A program made the position numbers and the translations under genes. The notes beneath the pieces were generated by a model. That model saw nothing but the letters and a program-made list of their open reading frames with translations, searched no databases and was not told where the DNA came from. DNA of 64,000 nt from Chloroflexota bacterium (GTDB lineage: Bacteria > Chloroflexota > UBA6077 > FW602-bin22): assembly GCA_004297775.1 (NCBI GenBank), contig SCUE01000022.1, positions 26,349 through 90,348 on the forward strand, given 5' to 3'. Below, one piece after another: positions 42,607-51,269 of this stretch (the stretch's first letter is position 1; every line of letters starts with the position of its first letter).

Positions 42607-43453
42607 AGTCGAAGCGCTGCGGCGCGACCTATCACCCGGGCTGATCGGCCGCGCGATCGTCCGCTCCGACATCACGAAGCCGAAGATGCTCGTCACATTG
42701 GACGGCCTCGAACTCTCCGGGATTCACGATCGTCCGATTCAGACTCTCTCTCGGCGCGCCAAGATGCTCATCGTCCGATTCGATCGGGGCGTCTCACTCG
42801 TCGTTCACCTGAAGTTGGCTGGACAACTTGTTCATCGCGACGGCGATCGCGTGATTGCTGCCGGCGGCCATCCAATACCGCGATTCGACGCGCCGTTTCC
42901 ACATCGCTCGACGCACGGCCGATTCGACCTCGACGACGGCACCATCCTCTGGTTCACTGACATCCGCCAGTTCGGCCGCGTCACAGTTCTTGACTCGACG
43001 AGCGTCGATGGATTCCTCGCCTCCAAGAAACTCGGACTCGAACCATTCGACGCCAGTTTCACGCCGGCCGCGTTGGGCGCCAGCCTGCGGCGCCATCGTG
43101 CCCTGCCAATCAAGTCAGCGCTGCTCGACCAGGCGAATCTGGCTGGGCTCGGCAACATCTACGCCGATGAGGCACTTCACGGCAGCGGTATACACCCTCT
43201 GTGGCCAGCCGGAGGCCTGGACGACGACCAACTCGTCCGCCTTCACCGCGCGATCGTCGAATCACTGACCTACGCGATCACGAACGGCGTGGCGGACCTT
43301 CCGGCCGGGAAAGTCCGGCCCGATAGCGACTTCCCGCGCGCCCACGGTCGCCGCGGCCTGCCCTGCCTGGTGTGCCAAACGACGATGGTACGCATCACGG
43401 TAGGTGCGCGGTCAACTGATTACTGTCCGACCTGCCAGCCCCGGCCGGATTAG
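42590..43453 (+). CDS. mutM: formamidopyrimidine-DNA glycosylase
   Basis: 287 residues. MPELPEVEALRRDL gives the catalytic Pro1/Glu2. VVHLKLAGQLVH carries the conserved Lys, GLGNIYADEALHGSGIHPL the H2TH domain, and PCLVCQTTMVRI ... DYCPTC the C-terminal zinc finger (four Cys). Bifunctional glycosylase/lyase for oxidised purines. It overlaps the OGG gene by 17 bp and ends 4 bp inside the convergent M16 peptidase gene. Confidence 0.95.
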   Translation: MPELPEVEALRRDLSPGLIGRAIVRSDITKPKMLVTLDGLELSGIHDRPIQTLSRRAKMLIVRFDRGVSLVVHLKLAGQLVHRDGDRVIAAGGHPIPRFDAPFPHRSTHGRFDLDDGTILWFTDIRQFGRVTVLDSTSVDGFLASKKLGLEPFDASFTPAALGASLRRHRALPIKSALLDQANLAGLGNIYADEALHGSGIHPLWPAGGLDDDQLVRLHRAIVESLTYAITNGVADLPAGKVRPDSDFPRAHGRRGLPCLVCQTTMVRITVGARSTDYCPTCQPRPD

Positions 43454-44712
43454 GCCCCGAGCACCTCGTCGAGCGTTGCGCGGTCGGCCGCCGGGCCGAT
43501 CATCGCCAGAGAAAAGTTCTCCCGACGGAAGACCTCGGTCGCGACGCGGATCACATCTTCGCGCGTCACTCGATCGATCTGCTCGATCACATCCTCGGCG
43601 GTCTGGATATGGCCCAGCAGCAATTCCTGGCTGCCGATCCAAGAGGCCATGCTTCGCGTGTCCTCGAGGCGAAGGTCCAGGCGTCCCTTCCAGAAGTCCT
43701 TCGCGCGCGCGATCTCCTCATCATCGATGGTGCTGGCGAAGCGCGTCACCTCGGAGACGATCGCGCGCAGAGTTTCGACGGCGCGCGGAGGGTCGACGCC
43801 CGCGTACACTACCAGCGACCCGGTATCGCGGAAGCGATTGACATACGAGTGAACGTCGTAGGCGAGGCCGCGGCGCTCGCGGACCTCCTGAAAGAGGCGG
43901 GAACTCATCCCATCGCCCAGGACGACATTCGCGAGGTCGAGCGCGTATCGGTCCGGATCCGCGTACGACTGGCCCGGCATCGCCAAGCACATATGCGTCT
44001 GCTCGGTGTCCTTGGTCAACAGACGGATGCGACCGGCGGACGCGTAGCCGTTGGCAGGCGACGACTCTGGCCGATCGCCGGTCTGCCAGTCGCCGAGAAC
44101 CTTCGACACGAAATCGACGATCGGCGCGTGTTCGATCGGACCGGCGACTGCCATCACCGCGTTCGAACTCGAATACCAAGTCGCGGCGTGCGCGCGAAGT
44201 TCGCGCGGCGTCAGCACGGCGATCGTCGTCGGATTGCCGGCGATGTCGCGCCCGAGCGGATGTCCGGCCCAGACGACTTCGTCGATTAGCAGATGCACCC
44301 AATCGACGGGCGAATCCACGAGCATGCTGAGTTCCTCGATGATGACGCCCCGCTCCTTATCGACCTCGCGGGCATCGAAGAGCGAGTTTCGGATGACGTC
44401 GGCCAGCAGTTCGATCGCGGCGCGCCAGTGGTGACCGGAAACCTTATCCCAGTACACCGTGACTTCTTTTCCAGTTTCGGCATTGAGCATGCCACCCAAT
44501 TGCTCGATCGCGACGCTAATGTCTTTGGCGGTCGGACGCGTCGTCGTGCCCTTGAAGAGCATGTGCTCGACGAAGTGACTGATGCCACAGGCCGCGTCGC
44601 GTTCGTGTCGCGAGCCGATACCGAGGAACAATGCGCAACTGACCGAGCGCGCGTGCGGGAGGTTCATCGAGACGACCCGAAGGCCGTTCGTCAGGACGGT
44701 GCGCTCAAACAC
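43450..44712 (-). CDS. M16-family zinc metallopeptidase
   Basis: 420 residues. N-terminal NGLRVVSMNLPHARSVSCAL and ISHFVEHMLFKGTTTRPTAK (about 44-63) with the inverted zinc motif HxxEH. The distal Glu ligand lies in EVDKERGVIIEELSM (about 115-129). The C-terminal half is the inactive partner domain (GLAYDVHSYVNRFRDTGSLV). Length matches single-chain processing-peptidase-like M16B proteins. Predicted cytoplasmic or secreted without a signal; targets unknown. Divergent from the DUF5679 gene. Confidence 0.92.
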   Translation of the reverse strand: MFERTVLTNGLRVVSMNLPHARSVSCALFLGIGSRHERDAACGISHFVEHMLFKGTTTRPTAKDISVAIEQLGGMLNAETGKEVTVYWDKVSGHHWRAAIELLADVIRNSLFDAREVDKERGVIIEELSMLVDSPVDWVHLLIDEVVWAGHPLGRDIAGNPTTIAVLTPRELRAHAATWYSSSNAVMAVAGPIEHAPIVDFVSKVLGDWQTGDRPESSPANGYASAGRIRLLTKDTEQTHMCLAMPGQSYADPDRYALDLANVVLGDGMSSRLFQEVRERRGLAYDVHSYVNRFRDTGSLVVYAGVDPPRAVETLRAIVSEVTRFASTIDDEEIARAKDFWKGRLDLRLEDTRSMASWIGSQELLLGHIQTAEDVIEQIDRVTREDVIRVATEVFRRENFSLAMIGPAADRATLDEVLGA

Positions 44713-44780
44713 GATTCCCCCGACGAACCAACAGGGGCATTATAGGTACCCGGTTCGGTACAAGCCGACGCACACCTACG

Positions 44781-44789
44781 TGATACACT
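44781..44789 (+). promoter_or_regulatory. extended -10 promoter for the DUF5679 gene
   Basis: TGA-TACACT, same design as at the two tRNA promoters at 10.1 and 12.8 kb; no clear -35. Confidence 0.4.
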
Positions 44790-44847
44790 TCGCGCTCGCG
44801 CTCGGCACTCGCCCGAGCCATACCTGTTCGTAGAAAGGAACCCGCCC

Positions 44848-44994
44848 TTGGACGCGTATTGCATGAAGTGCAAACAGACCCGCACGATGAAGGACCCAAC
44901 TCAGGTGACGATGAAGAATGGTCGGCCGGCCACGCAGGGGACTTGCCCCACCTGTGGCACGAAGATGTTCAAGATTGGGTCCGCCAAGAAGTAG
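44848..44994 (+). CDS. DUF5679 small zinc-ribbon-like protein
   Basis: 48 residues, from TTG 44848: AYCMKCKQTRTMKDPTQVTM, then KNGRPATQGTCPTCGTKMFK. Two CxxC pairs would form a zinc ribbon. AAAGGA lies 8 nt before the TTG, deciding the start. The domain is widespread in Chloroflexota and Actinomycetota; the function is unknown, though the size and basic charge would suit nucleic-acid or ribosome binding. Followed by 56 bp to the convergent small gene. Confidence 0.85.
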   Translation: MDAYCMKCKQTRTMKDPTQVTMKNGRPATQGTCPTCGTKMFKIGSAKK

Positions 44995-45050
44995 CCGCGA
45001 GGCGGCGCGAGCGAGCGTTCGCGTCGCTCATCGGCCCGGGTACGCTGACG

Positions 45051-45266
45051 TTACCGTCCGCGTCGCCAGGGTACCCAGGCCGAAATGCGTTCATCCAACC
45101 CGACGACGGTCAGACTGTCTCGGTCGCCGGCTATCAGCGCCGACCGTTCCTCGGACGTCAGGTCGTACTGCGCCAACACATCGTCCGGGCGCTCGATCAT
45201 CTGCCAATTGAACCGATAGTCCTTGGCTGCCCGATCGAGGACCGCCATCATTGCCTGCATGCTCAT
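45051..45266 (-). CDS. Os1348/NHLP-like small protein
   Basis: 71 residues: MSMQAMMAVLDRAAKDYRFN, then PDDVLAQYDLTSEERSALIA and LDERISAW. The order (short helix, 'F-xxxxDPxxxLxxYxLTxEExxxL', acidic helix, tail) matches the Os1348/LigA-like NHLP leader clan, whose members include RiPP precursor leaders and orphan small proteins. No core peptide is obvious (tail WVPWRRGR), and no RiPP maturase is in this window. Its ATG overlaps the stop codon of the J-domain gene, so the two are co-translated. Confidence 0.6.
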   Translation of the reverse strand: MSMQAMMAVLDRAAKDYRFNWQMIERPDDVLAQYDLTSEERSALIAGDRDSLTVVGLDERISAWVPWRRGR

Positions 45267-46006
45267 CGCCCGATTATAGGGTCGACCGTCGGACGCTCCG
45301 GCGTGCGTGGTCCCGCGATACGTGCCTCAGATTGCGGCCGGCCGATCAGACGTCGGAACCAATCGACTGCCCCCGCCCCAGCCGCGTCACCCGCACTGGA
45401 CGGAAACGTGGGTAGCGGCGGCGGGGAATCCGACTGTCCGCGCGTATCGCGACGCGTGTATGTGATCGCCGTCGGCGAGGGTGCGGCGCGCGATTCGACG
45501 ACGACGACGGTGCCCGGTTCGCGATTGTCGGCCCGACGCTCCTCGGGTACGAAGAACGACGCAACAAGTGCGGCGAGCCCAATCGCGATCGCGACACCGA
45601 ACAGTCCAATCCGCATCGGAGGCCTCGTTGTGCCGAACTTGCGAAGCGGCGACGTCGGGCGGTCGGGTATCCCCGGGTTAGCTGGGGACGCGGCAACCGG
45701 CGTCGTTCGGCGATCCTTGGCGATCCGTCCACGGTGCTCATCCGTCGCTCGTGGCGCGAAACTAGCCGTGCTTTCGCGGGTAATTCGTCGTCGCTCGCGG
45801 GCGGCCTTGCGCTCGCGATCGTGTTGCTGGCGCTCCCTGGCGTCTCCGATGATCGCATGCGCCGCGTTGATCTCCCGCATGCGAGTCGTCGCGTCCCGGC
45901 CGCGGTAGACGTCGGGATGGTATTTTCGGGCCAGACGCCAGTATGCGGCTTCGATGATTTCCGGCTCGGCGGCCGGGTCAACCTGTAGGACGCGATACGC
46001 ATCCAC
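45263..46006 (-). CDS. membrane-anchored J-domain protein
   Basis: About 247 residues from GTG 46006 (TTG 46024 possible). AYRVLQVDPAAEPEIIEAAY and ARKYHPDVYRGRD form a J domain with the HPD motif needed to stimulate DnaK (about 31-33), followed by EINAAHAIIGDARERQQHDR. A basic, disordered stretch leads to one TM helix (IGLFGVAIAIGLAALVASFF, about 133-152) and a Pro/Ser-rich outer tail. No Gly/Phe region or zinc domain, so a class III J-protein that would recruit DnaK to the membrane. Its stop codon overlaps the next gene's ATG. Confidence 0.85.
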   Translation of the reverse strand: MDAYRVLQVDPAAEPEIIEAAYWRLARKYHPDVYRGRDATTRMREINAAHAIIGDARERQQHDRERKAARERRRITRESTASFAPRATDEHRGRIAKDRRTTPVAASPANPGIPDRPTSPLRKFGTTRPPMRIGLFGVAIAIGLAALVASFFVPEERRADNREPGTVVVVESRAAPSPTAITYTRRDTRGQSDSPPPLPTFPSSAGDAAGAGAVDWFRRLIGRPQSEARIAGPRTPERPTVDPIIGR

Positions 46007-46026
46007 CGCTAGACGTCCGAGCAAAC

Positions 46027-46100
46027 TGGAGCGGGTGGCGGGAATCGGACCCGCACGGCTTGCTTGGGAAGCAAGCAGGCTACCACTACATCACACCCGC
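46027..46100 (-). tRNA. tRNA-Gly (anticodon CCC), CCA encoded
   Basis: Acceptor GCGGGTG pairs with CACCCGC, discriminator T, then CCA. The anticodon loop TTCCCAA gives CCC. D and T stems close (GGGTCCGATTCCC). Confidence 0.95.
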
Positions 46101-46110
46101 GCAGTTAAAC

Positions 46111-46116
46111 ATTATA
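46111..46116 (-). promoter_or_regulatory. consensus -10 (TATAAT) upstream of tRNA-Gly
   Basis: TATAAT on the minus strand ends 10 nt before the tRNA 5' end. A TTGACG lies only 4 nt upstream of it, too close to be its -35; no proper -35 is visible. Confidence 0.5.
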
Positions 46117-46251
46117 ACGGCGTCAATGTAGCGCCACCGTCGGAACCGCCGCGTCGGGGAATCACCTAACGCGGAATCGGTGGATCGTGGGTCCGCGCCC
46201 AACAGTTTTGTGGGCTTCTGGAGGGTCTGCTAGGATCGTCGATCTACGCCC

Positions 46252-47781
46252 GTGGCCAAGTTTTTCATCACGACGCCGATCTACTATGTAAATGACGTGC
46301 CCCACATCGGGCACGCGTATACGACCATCGCAGCCGATGTCGTGGCTCGATACCATCGCCTGAAGGGCGACGACGTTTTCTTCCTGACCGGAACGGATGA
46401 GCACGGCGCGAAGATCGCTGAGGCGGCTGAGGCCCACGGCCAGACACCGCGCGAGTTCGTCGATTCGATCGCGTCGCGCTTTCAGACGGCCTGGCGCGAA
46501 CTCGACATCAGCCACGACTACTACGTCCGGACGAGCGATCAACGGCACGTTGACGGCGCGAGGCGCCTCCTGTCCCGCCTCTACGAAGCGGGTGCCATCT
46601 ACAAAGGCATCTATTCCGGCAAGTACTGCGTCGGTTGCGAGCGGTTCTTGGCCGAGGACGAGTTGACCGCCGACGGGCTCTGCCCGGATCACCTGAAACC
46701 GCCGATTCCGTACTCCGAGGAGAACTACTTCTTCAAGCTCTCGTCGTATCGCGAGACGCTCATTCGAGCGATCTCGAATCCGCTCGACCGAAACCACTAC
46801 GAGATCGAGCCGCCGGCGAGGCGAAACGAAATCCTCGGCAAGCTGCGGAGCGAGTTGCACGATCTCAGCATCTCGCGCGCCTCCGTCAAATGGGGTATCC
46901 CACTACCGTGGGACGAGAGTCAGACCTGCTACGTCTGGTTCGAAGCGCTGATGAACTACGTCACCGCGATCGGATTCGCCGACGAACCGGACACCTTCGC
47001 GACGTACTGGCCAGCCGACATCCATCTGATGGCAAAGGAGATCCTCTGGTTCCACTCCGTCATCTGGCCCGCGATGTTGATCGCGACCGGGCTGCCGGTG
47101 CCCCGCAAGGTGTACGCCCACGGCTTCTTCACGCTGAACGGCCGCAAGATGTCGAAGACACTCGGCAATGTCATTGCGCCGCGCGAACTGGTCGATCGGT
47201 ACGGCGCCGACGCGAGTCGATACCTCTTGCTGTCCGAATTCCCATTCGGCATCGACGGAAACGTGTCGATCGATTCGTTCAATGTTCGGTACAACGCGGA
47301 CCTGGCGAACGATCTCGGCAATCTCGTGAATCGCGCTGTGAGCATGGCTAATCGTTACTTCGACGGCACGATTCCGATCGGCGCCGTTTCAGCCACCGAT
47401 GTCGATCGCGATCTCGCCAGCGTCTGCGCGGCGCTTTCCGCAATCGTGTCGCGCGCACTGGACGGACTCGAATTTTCGACCGCCGCTGAATCGATACGTG
47501 GCGCGGTCGCGCGCACCAACCGATACATCGACACGATGCAGCCGTGGGCGCTGGCGAAATCCGATCGAGAACGCTTGGCGATCGTCCTTGCTCACGTCCT
47601 CGAGGCGTTGCGCCTGATCGGAACTGTGCTCCGGCCCTTCATTCCCAACCGCGCGGAGAGCCTTCTTCGGCAGATCGGCGTCGATCCCGCGAATCCCGGG
47701 GCAACCGCGTGGACGGCCGATCGACCGATCACACGTGTCACCGAGAGACCTGAGCCACTCTTCCCCCGTCTGGAGAGTTGA
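46252..47781 (+). CDS. metG: methionyl-tRNA synthetase
   Basis: 509 residues from GTG 46252. Class I signature PHIGHAYTT (about 17-25), FFLTGTDEHG, one CP-domain zinc knuckle (YCVGCERFL ... LCPDH), and the KMSKS loop as KMSKT (299-303). The C-terminal helical anticodon domain is present, but there is no appended tRNA-binding domain, as in short MetRS forms. Followed 3 bp later by tatD, a common metG-tatD pairing. Confidence 0.95.
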   Translation: MAKFFITTPIYYVNDVPHIGHAYTTIAADVVARYHRLKGDDVFFLTGTDEHGAKIAEAAEAHGQTPREFVDSIASRFQTAWRELDISHDYYVRTSDQRHVDGARRLLSRLYEAGAIYKGIYSGKYCVGCERFLAEDELTADGLCPDHLKPPIPYSEENYFFKLSSYRETLIRAISNPLDRNHYEIEPPARRNEILGKLRSELHDLSISRASVKWGIPLPWDESQTCYVWFEALMNYVTAIGFADEPDTFATYWPADIHLMAKEILWFHSVIWPAMLIATGLPVPRKVYAHGFFTLNGRKMSKTLGNVIAPRELVDRYGADASRYLLLSEFPFGIDGNVSIDSFNVRYNADLANDLGNLVNRAVSMANRYFDGTIPIGAVSATDVDRDLASVCAALSAIVSRALDGLEFSTAAESIRGAVARTNRYIDTMQPWALAKSDRERLAIVLAHVLEALRLIGTVLRPFIPNRAESLLRQIGVDPANPGATAWTADRPITRVTERPEPLFPRLES

Positions 47782-47784
47782 TCG

Positions 47785-48573
47785 ATGGCGCTGGTTGACA
47801 GCCATTGCCATCTGGCGTCGTCGATGTACGATGACGATCGCGACGAGGTAGTCGCGCGCGCGACCGAAGCCGGTGTCGACCTGATGGTGTGCCCGGCGAC
47901 CGACGTTCAGACGACGCGCGCCACGATCGATCTGGCCCGCAATGGTCTTGCGATCGTGCCGTGCGCGGGTATCCATCCGAACGATCCGACGATTCACAAC
48001 CGCGATGGCTGGCGGGTAATTGCGGACCTTGCGCGGGACCCGCTCGTCACATGTATCGGAGAAACCGGCCTCGACTACTTTCGACAGACAAACGACTCAA
48101 TCTCGCAACGCGCCGCCTTTACGTGGCACCTTGCGCTCGCTTCCGAACTTGGCTATCCGATCATCATTCACAATCGGAATGCCGATCGCGATGTCCTGCG
48201 CGCGGTCGCCGATTGGCGCGGAAATGACCCGTCCCGCGTGGCCGTACTTCACTGCTTCGTCGGTCCGATCTCGCTCGTCGAAGAGGCGATCGAGTTGGGC
48301 TGCTACTTCGGGATTGGCGGTCCGATCACGTTTGGCAGCGCCGATGCGGTCCGGGAGGCGGCCCGACGGATACCATTGGACCGCGTGTTGATCGAGACTG
48401 ACTCGCCATTTCTATCGCCCGCGCCTCGGCGTGGCGAGCGGAACGAGCCTGCCCACGCGGCAATCGTGGCACGGCGACTGGCCGACGTTCTGGGACTCAC
48501 GTCCGAGGAGGTCGCTCGGCGAACGTCGGCCAATGCCAGGGCAGTGTTCGGTGCCCCGGTGGTCGATCGATGA
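47785..48573 (+). CDS. tatD: TatD-family metal-dependent hydrolase (DNase)
   Basis: 262 residues. LVDSHCHLASSMYDDDRDEV start (HxH), ACCESS region CAGIHPND, IGETGLDYF with the metal Glu, PIIIHNRNADRDV, VLHCFVG and VLIETDSPFLSPAPRRGERN with the catalytic Asp. TIM-barrel amidohydrolase fold. Characterised members show 3'-5' exonuclease activity. Overlaps the next gene by ATGA. Confidence 0.92.
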   Translation: MALVDSHCHLASSMYDDDRDEVVARATEAGVDLMVCPATDVQTTRATIDLARNGLAIVPCAGIHPNDPTIHNRDGWRVIADLARDPLVTCIGETGLDYFRQTNDSISQRAAFTWHLALASELGYPIIIHNRNADRDVLRAVADWRGNDPSRVAVLHCFVGPISLVEEAIELGCYFGIGGPITFGSADAVREAARRIPLDRVLIETDSPFLSPAPRRGERNEPAHAAIVARRLADVLGLTSEEVARRTSANARAVFGAPVVDR

Positions 48574-49538
48574 GCGTATCCGAGATGCGCGATACCCTAG
48601 TCGCCGAACTCGACGGTGTCGAGAGGCTGATCGATTCGATTGGCCAGGACGCCGATGTCCCGTTGCTTGGCCAGCTGCTCCGACACGTTCTCCAGGCGAA
48701 GGGGAAGCGTCTTCGACCGCGCCTGGCGTTCATGGCCGCGCGTTTTGGCGGATTCCCGATCGAGCGTCTGACGCTGCTTGGCGCCGCCGTCGAGTTGCTG
48801 CACACTGCGTCGCTCGTACACGACGATCTGGTCGATGACGCGGAAACCCGTCGCGGTGTCGCGGCCCTGCACCGGATCGCCAGTCCGAAGGCGGCCGTGC
48901 TCGTCGGTGACTATCTGTTTGCGAAGTCGGCCGCGCTCGCGACTGCGACCGGGAGCCTTGACGTGATGGCGCTGTTCGCGCGCACACTTATGTCGATTTG
49001 CGATGGCGAGCTGCGCGAGATGTCCAACGCCAACGACGATGATCGTTCGCTCGATCAGTACTACCGACGGATCGAGGGCAAGACAGCCTCGCTCTTTGTG
49101 GCCGCGACTGAGGGCGGCGCCATCTTGAGCGGAATTGGATCGGTCGGAGAGCAAGCCTTTCGTGAATATGGCTTGAACCTTGGGATGGCGTTCCAGATTG
49201 CCGACGATATCCTCGACTTCGTGGGCACGCCCGAGGTGCTGGGGAAACCGGTCGGGGGCGATCTGCGACAAGGCACTTTGACGCTCCCGGCAATCTGGGC
49301 GCTCGAACAGTTGGGCGACGGCGTCCTCCGCCGGGCGGTCGATTCGAAGAACCCGTCGAACGAACTCCTCGACGAGGCGATTCGATTCGTCGGCTCCTCG
49401 GCCGCTATTCCGTTTGCGCAAAGGGAAGCCGAAGAGTTTGCGCGTCGAGCACGATACGCCCTGGCGCCCTTGCCGGAAGGCCCGGATCGACAAGCCCTGG
49501 AGGACCTGGCGACGTACGCCGTTCGCCGCCGGTACTAG
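48570..49538 (+). CDS. trans-polyprenyl diphosphate synthase
   Basis: 322 residues. First Asp-rich motif LVHDDLVDDAETRRG (about 86-100) and second motif FQIADDILDFVG (about 208-219), GKRLRPRLAFMAARFGG near the N-terminus and EGKTASLFVAATEGGAILSG. It makes a linear prenyl diphosphate for quinones or carrier lipids. Residues before the first motif (AAVELLHTASLVHDD) suggest a medium/long-chain enzyme, but the chain length is not certain. Sits between tatD and murE. Confidence 0.92.
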   Translation: MSVSEMRDTLVAELDGVERLIDSIGQDADVPLLGQLLRHVLQAKGKRLRPRLAFMAARFGGFPIERLTLLGAAVELLHTASLVHDDLVDDAETRRGVAALHRIASPKAAVLVGDYLFAKSAALATATGSLDVMALFARTLMSICDGELREMSNANDDDRSLDQYYRRIEGKTASLFVAATEGGAILSGIGSVGEQAFREYGLNLGMAFQIADDILDFVGTPEVLGKPVGGDLRQGTLTLPAIWALEQLGDGVLRRAVDSKNPSNELLDEAIRFVGSSAAIPFAQREAEEFARRARYALAPLPEGPDRQALEDLATYAVRRRY

Positions 49539-49549
49539 CCAGAGATCCA

Positions 49550-51037
49550 ATGCGGCTAAGCGCTCTCGGAAACGCGATCGGCTGGGCGGTCCCACCTGCC
49601 CTGGACCGCAACATCCAGGCGGTCCGAGTCGACAGCCGGCACGTTGAACCGGGCGATCTTTTCGTCGCCTATCGTGGGCTCGACCGAGACGCGCACGACT
49701 TCATTGGCGCCGCGATCGCGCGAGGCGCTTCCGCGGTCGTTTCCGAGCGCGCCGTTCCGATTCCGGAATCGGTTCCGCATGCCGTCGTCGAAGACGCGCG
49801 CCGCGCGTGGGCACTCCTGAGCGCAGCCTGGCACGGTTTTCCGTCGCGCCAGCTTCGAGTCATCGGCATCACTGGTACCGACGGCAAGACGACTACATCA
49901 AGCCTGACGGCCTCGATCCTGGAAGCCGCGGGCGCGCGTGTCGGCGCGATTACGACGGTTGCGGCACGGATCGACGGTCGCGAGATCGATACGGGATTCC
50001 ACACCACGACGCCCGAGCCGCCCGAGCTTCAGTCTTACCTGGCCGAGATGGTCAGATCTGGAATCGATACCGCGATCATCGAAACGACATCGCACGCGCT
50101 CGCGCTCGAAAAGGCTGCCGGCACGGATTTCGACGTTGCCGCCATCACGAACGTGACCGCCGAGCATCTCGATTTCCACGGAAACCTCGCGGACTACCTG
50201 GAAGCGAAGGCCAGATTGTTCGACCGGCTGGCGATCACCCCGCGCAAAGTAGGCGTCCCGCGCCTCGCAGTGCTGAACCGCGATGACGCGTCATACGAAC
50301 GGCTCGCGCGATCCAAGGCCGATCGGCGCCTGACGTACGGCCGCCACGCGGTGGCGGACATCCGCGTGGAGCACGAGCACTTCGACATTCGGGGCACGAG
50401 CATCGAACTGATGACGCCGATCGGACACGTTGAGGCGCGGTCGCAACTGGTCGGCGCTTTCAACGTGTCGAACACGATGGCCGCGGTTGCGATCGCGATC
50501 GGATTGGGAATCAATACCGAAATCATTCGGCGCGGCATCGAACGGCTCGAAGGCATTCCCGGACGGTTCCAGCGTATCGAGCGAGGTCAACCCTACGCGG
50601 TGATCGTCGACTTCGCACACACGCCGAATTCACTCGAACAGACCTTGCGGCTTGCGCGCGAACTCACAGCGGGGCGCCTGACCGTGGTCTTCGGCTGCGC
50701 CGGCGAGCGCGACCGCGCCAAGCGACCGATGATGGGCTCCGTCGCGGCGCGCTATGCCGACAAGGTGATCGTCACGGCTGAGGACCCGCGCTCCGAACGT
50801 GTCGAGGACATTTCGGCGGAAGTCTGCGTGGGCGTGGTCGCCAGTGGCGGCGCGGCCACGCAAATGCCCGATCGGATGGCCGCCATCCAGGCAGCGGTTG
50901 ACACCGCCGCCCTGGGCGACACGATCCTCGTCACGGGCAAAGGACACGAGCAATCGATGAACTTCGGCGGGTTAGAGATCCCGTGGGATGACCGGAGAGC
51001 CGTGGCCACAGCGCTCGCGAATCGCGGCTATTCTTGA
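49550..51037 (+). CDS. murE: MurE-type UDP-MurNAc-tripeptide ligase
   Basis: 495 residues. VDSRHVEPGDLFVAYRGLDR, then the ATP loop GITGTDGKTTTSSLTASILE (about 107-126), TTPEPPELQSYLAEMVRSGI, ETTSHALALEK, NVTAEHLDFHGNLADYLEAK, DFAHTPNSLEQTLRLARELT and GCAGERDRAKRPMMGSVAAR. The amino-acid-selecting motif, DNPR in meso-DAP enzymes, is EDPR here, so the third residue (DAP, Lys, Orn) cannot be stated. It points to peptidoglycan synthesis in this organism. ATG 49550 is 11 bp after the prenyl synthase; the last gene of the metG cluster. Confidence 0.92.
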   Translation: MRLSALGNAIGWAVPPALDRNIQAVRVDSRHVEPGDLFVAYRGLDRDAHDFIGAAIARGASAVVSERAVPIPESVPHAVVEDARRAWALLSAAWHGFPSRQLRVIGITGTDGKTTTSSLTASILEAAGARVGAITTVAARIDGREIDTGFHTTTPEPPELQSYLAEMVRSGIDTAIIETTSHALALEKAAGTDFDVAAITNVTAEHLDFHGNLADYLEAKARLFDRLAITPRKVGVPRLAVLNRDDASYERLARSKADRRLTYGRHAVADIRVEHEHFDIRGTSIELMTPIGHVEARSQLVGAFNVSNTMAAVAIAIGLGINTEIIRRGIERLEGIPGRFQRIERGQPYAVIVDFAHTPNSLEQTLRLARELTAGRLTVVFGCAGERDRAKRPMMGSVAARYADKVIVTAEDPRSERVEDISAEVCVGVVASGGAATQMPDRMAAIQAAVDTAALGDTILVTGKGHEQSMNFGGLEIPWDDRRAVATALANRGYS

Positions 51038-51114
51038 TGAAGCGAATGGCCTCCGCGGATCACGCGATGACGCCTGAGGCGAACCGACGCCATCCGAACC
51101 GAGACATAATCGAG

Positions 51115-51144
51115 TTGTTGGCACCGTCCCCAAGCCGCTAGAAT
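51115..51144 (+). promoter_or_regulatory. candidate rpoB promoter
   Basis: TTGTTG (51115-51120), 18-nt spacer, TAGAAT (51139-51144). TTGGCA with a 15-nt spacer is an alternative -35. It leaves a leader of about 118 nt before rpoB. Confidence 0.5.
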
Positions 51145-51269
51145 CGCGTGATCTGTATCAAGCCTTGGACGAGTGCGCCCACTTGACGGGTTTAGGCGAG
51201 CCCAGTTTTGTGCCGGCTGGTTTCTGGCGCTCGGGCCTTGGCGGCCACATTCTCAAGGAGAGATCCTGA

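Noticed and set aside
46111..46122. TTGACG as -35 for the tRNA-Gly promoter
   Set aside because: It lies only 4 nt from TATAAT, far from the required 16-18 nt.
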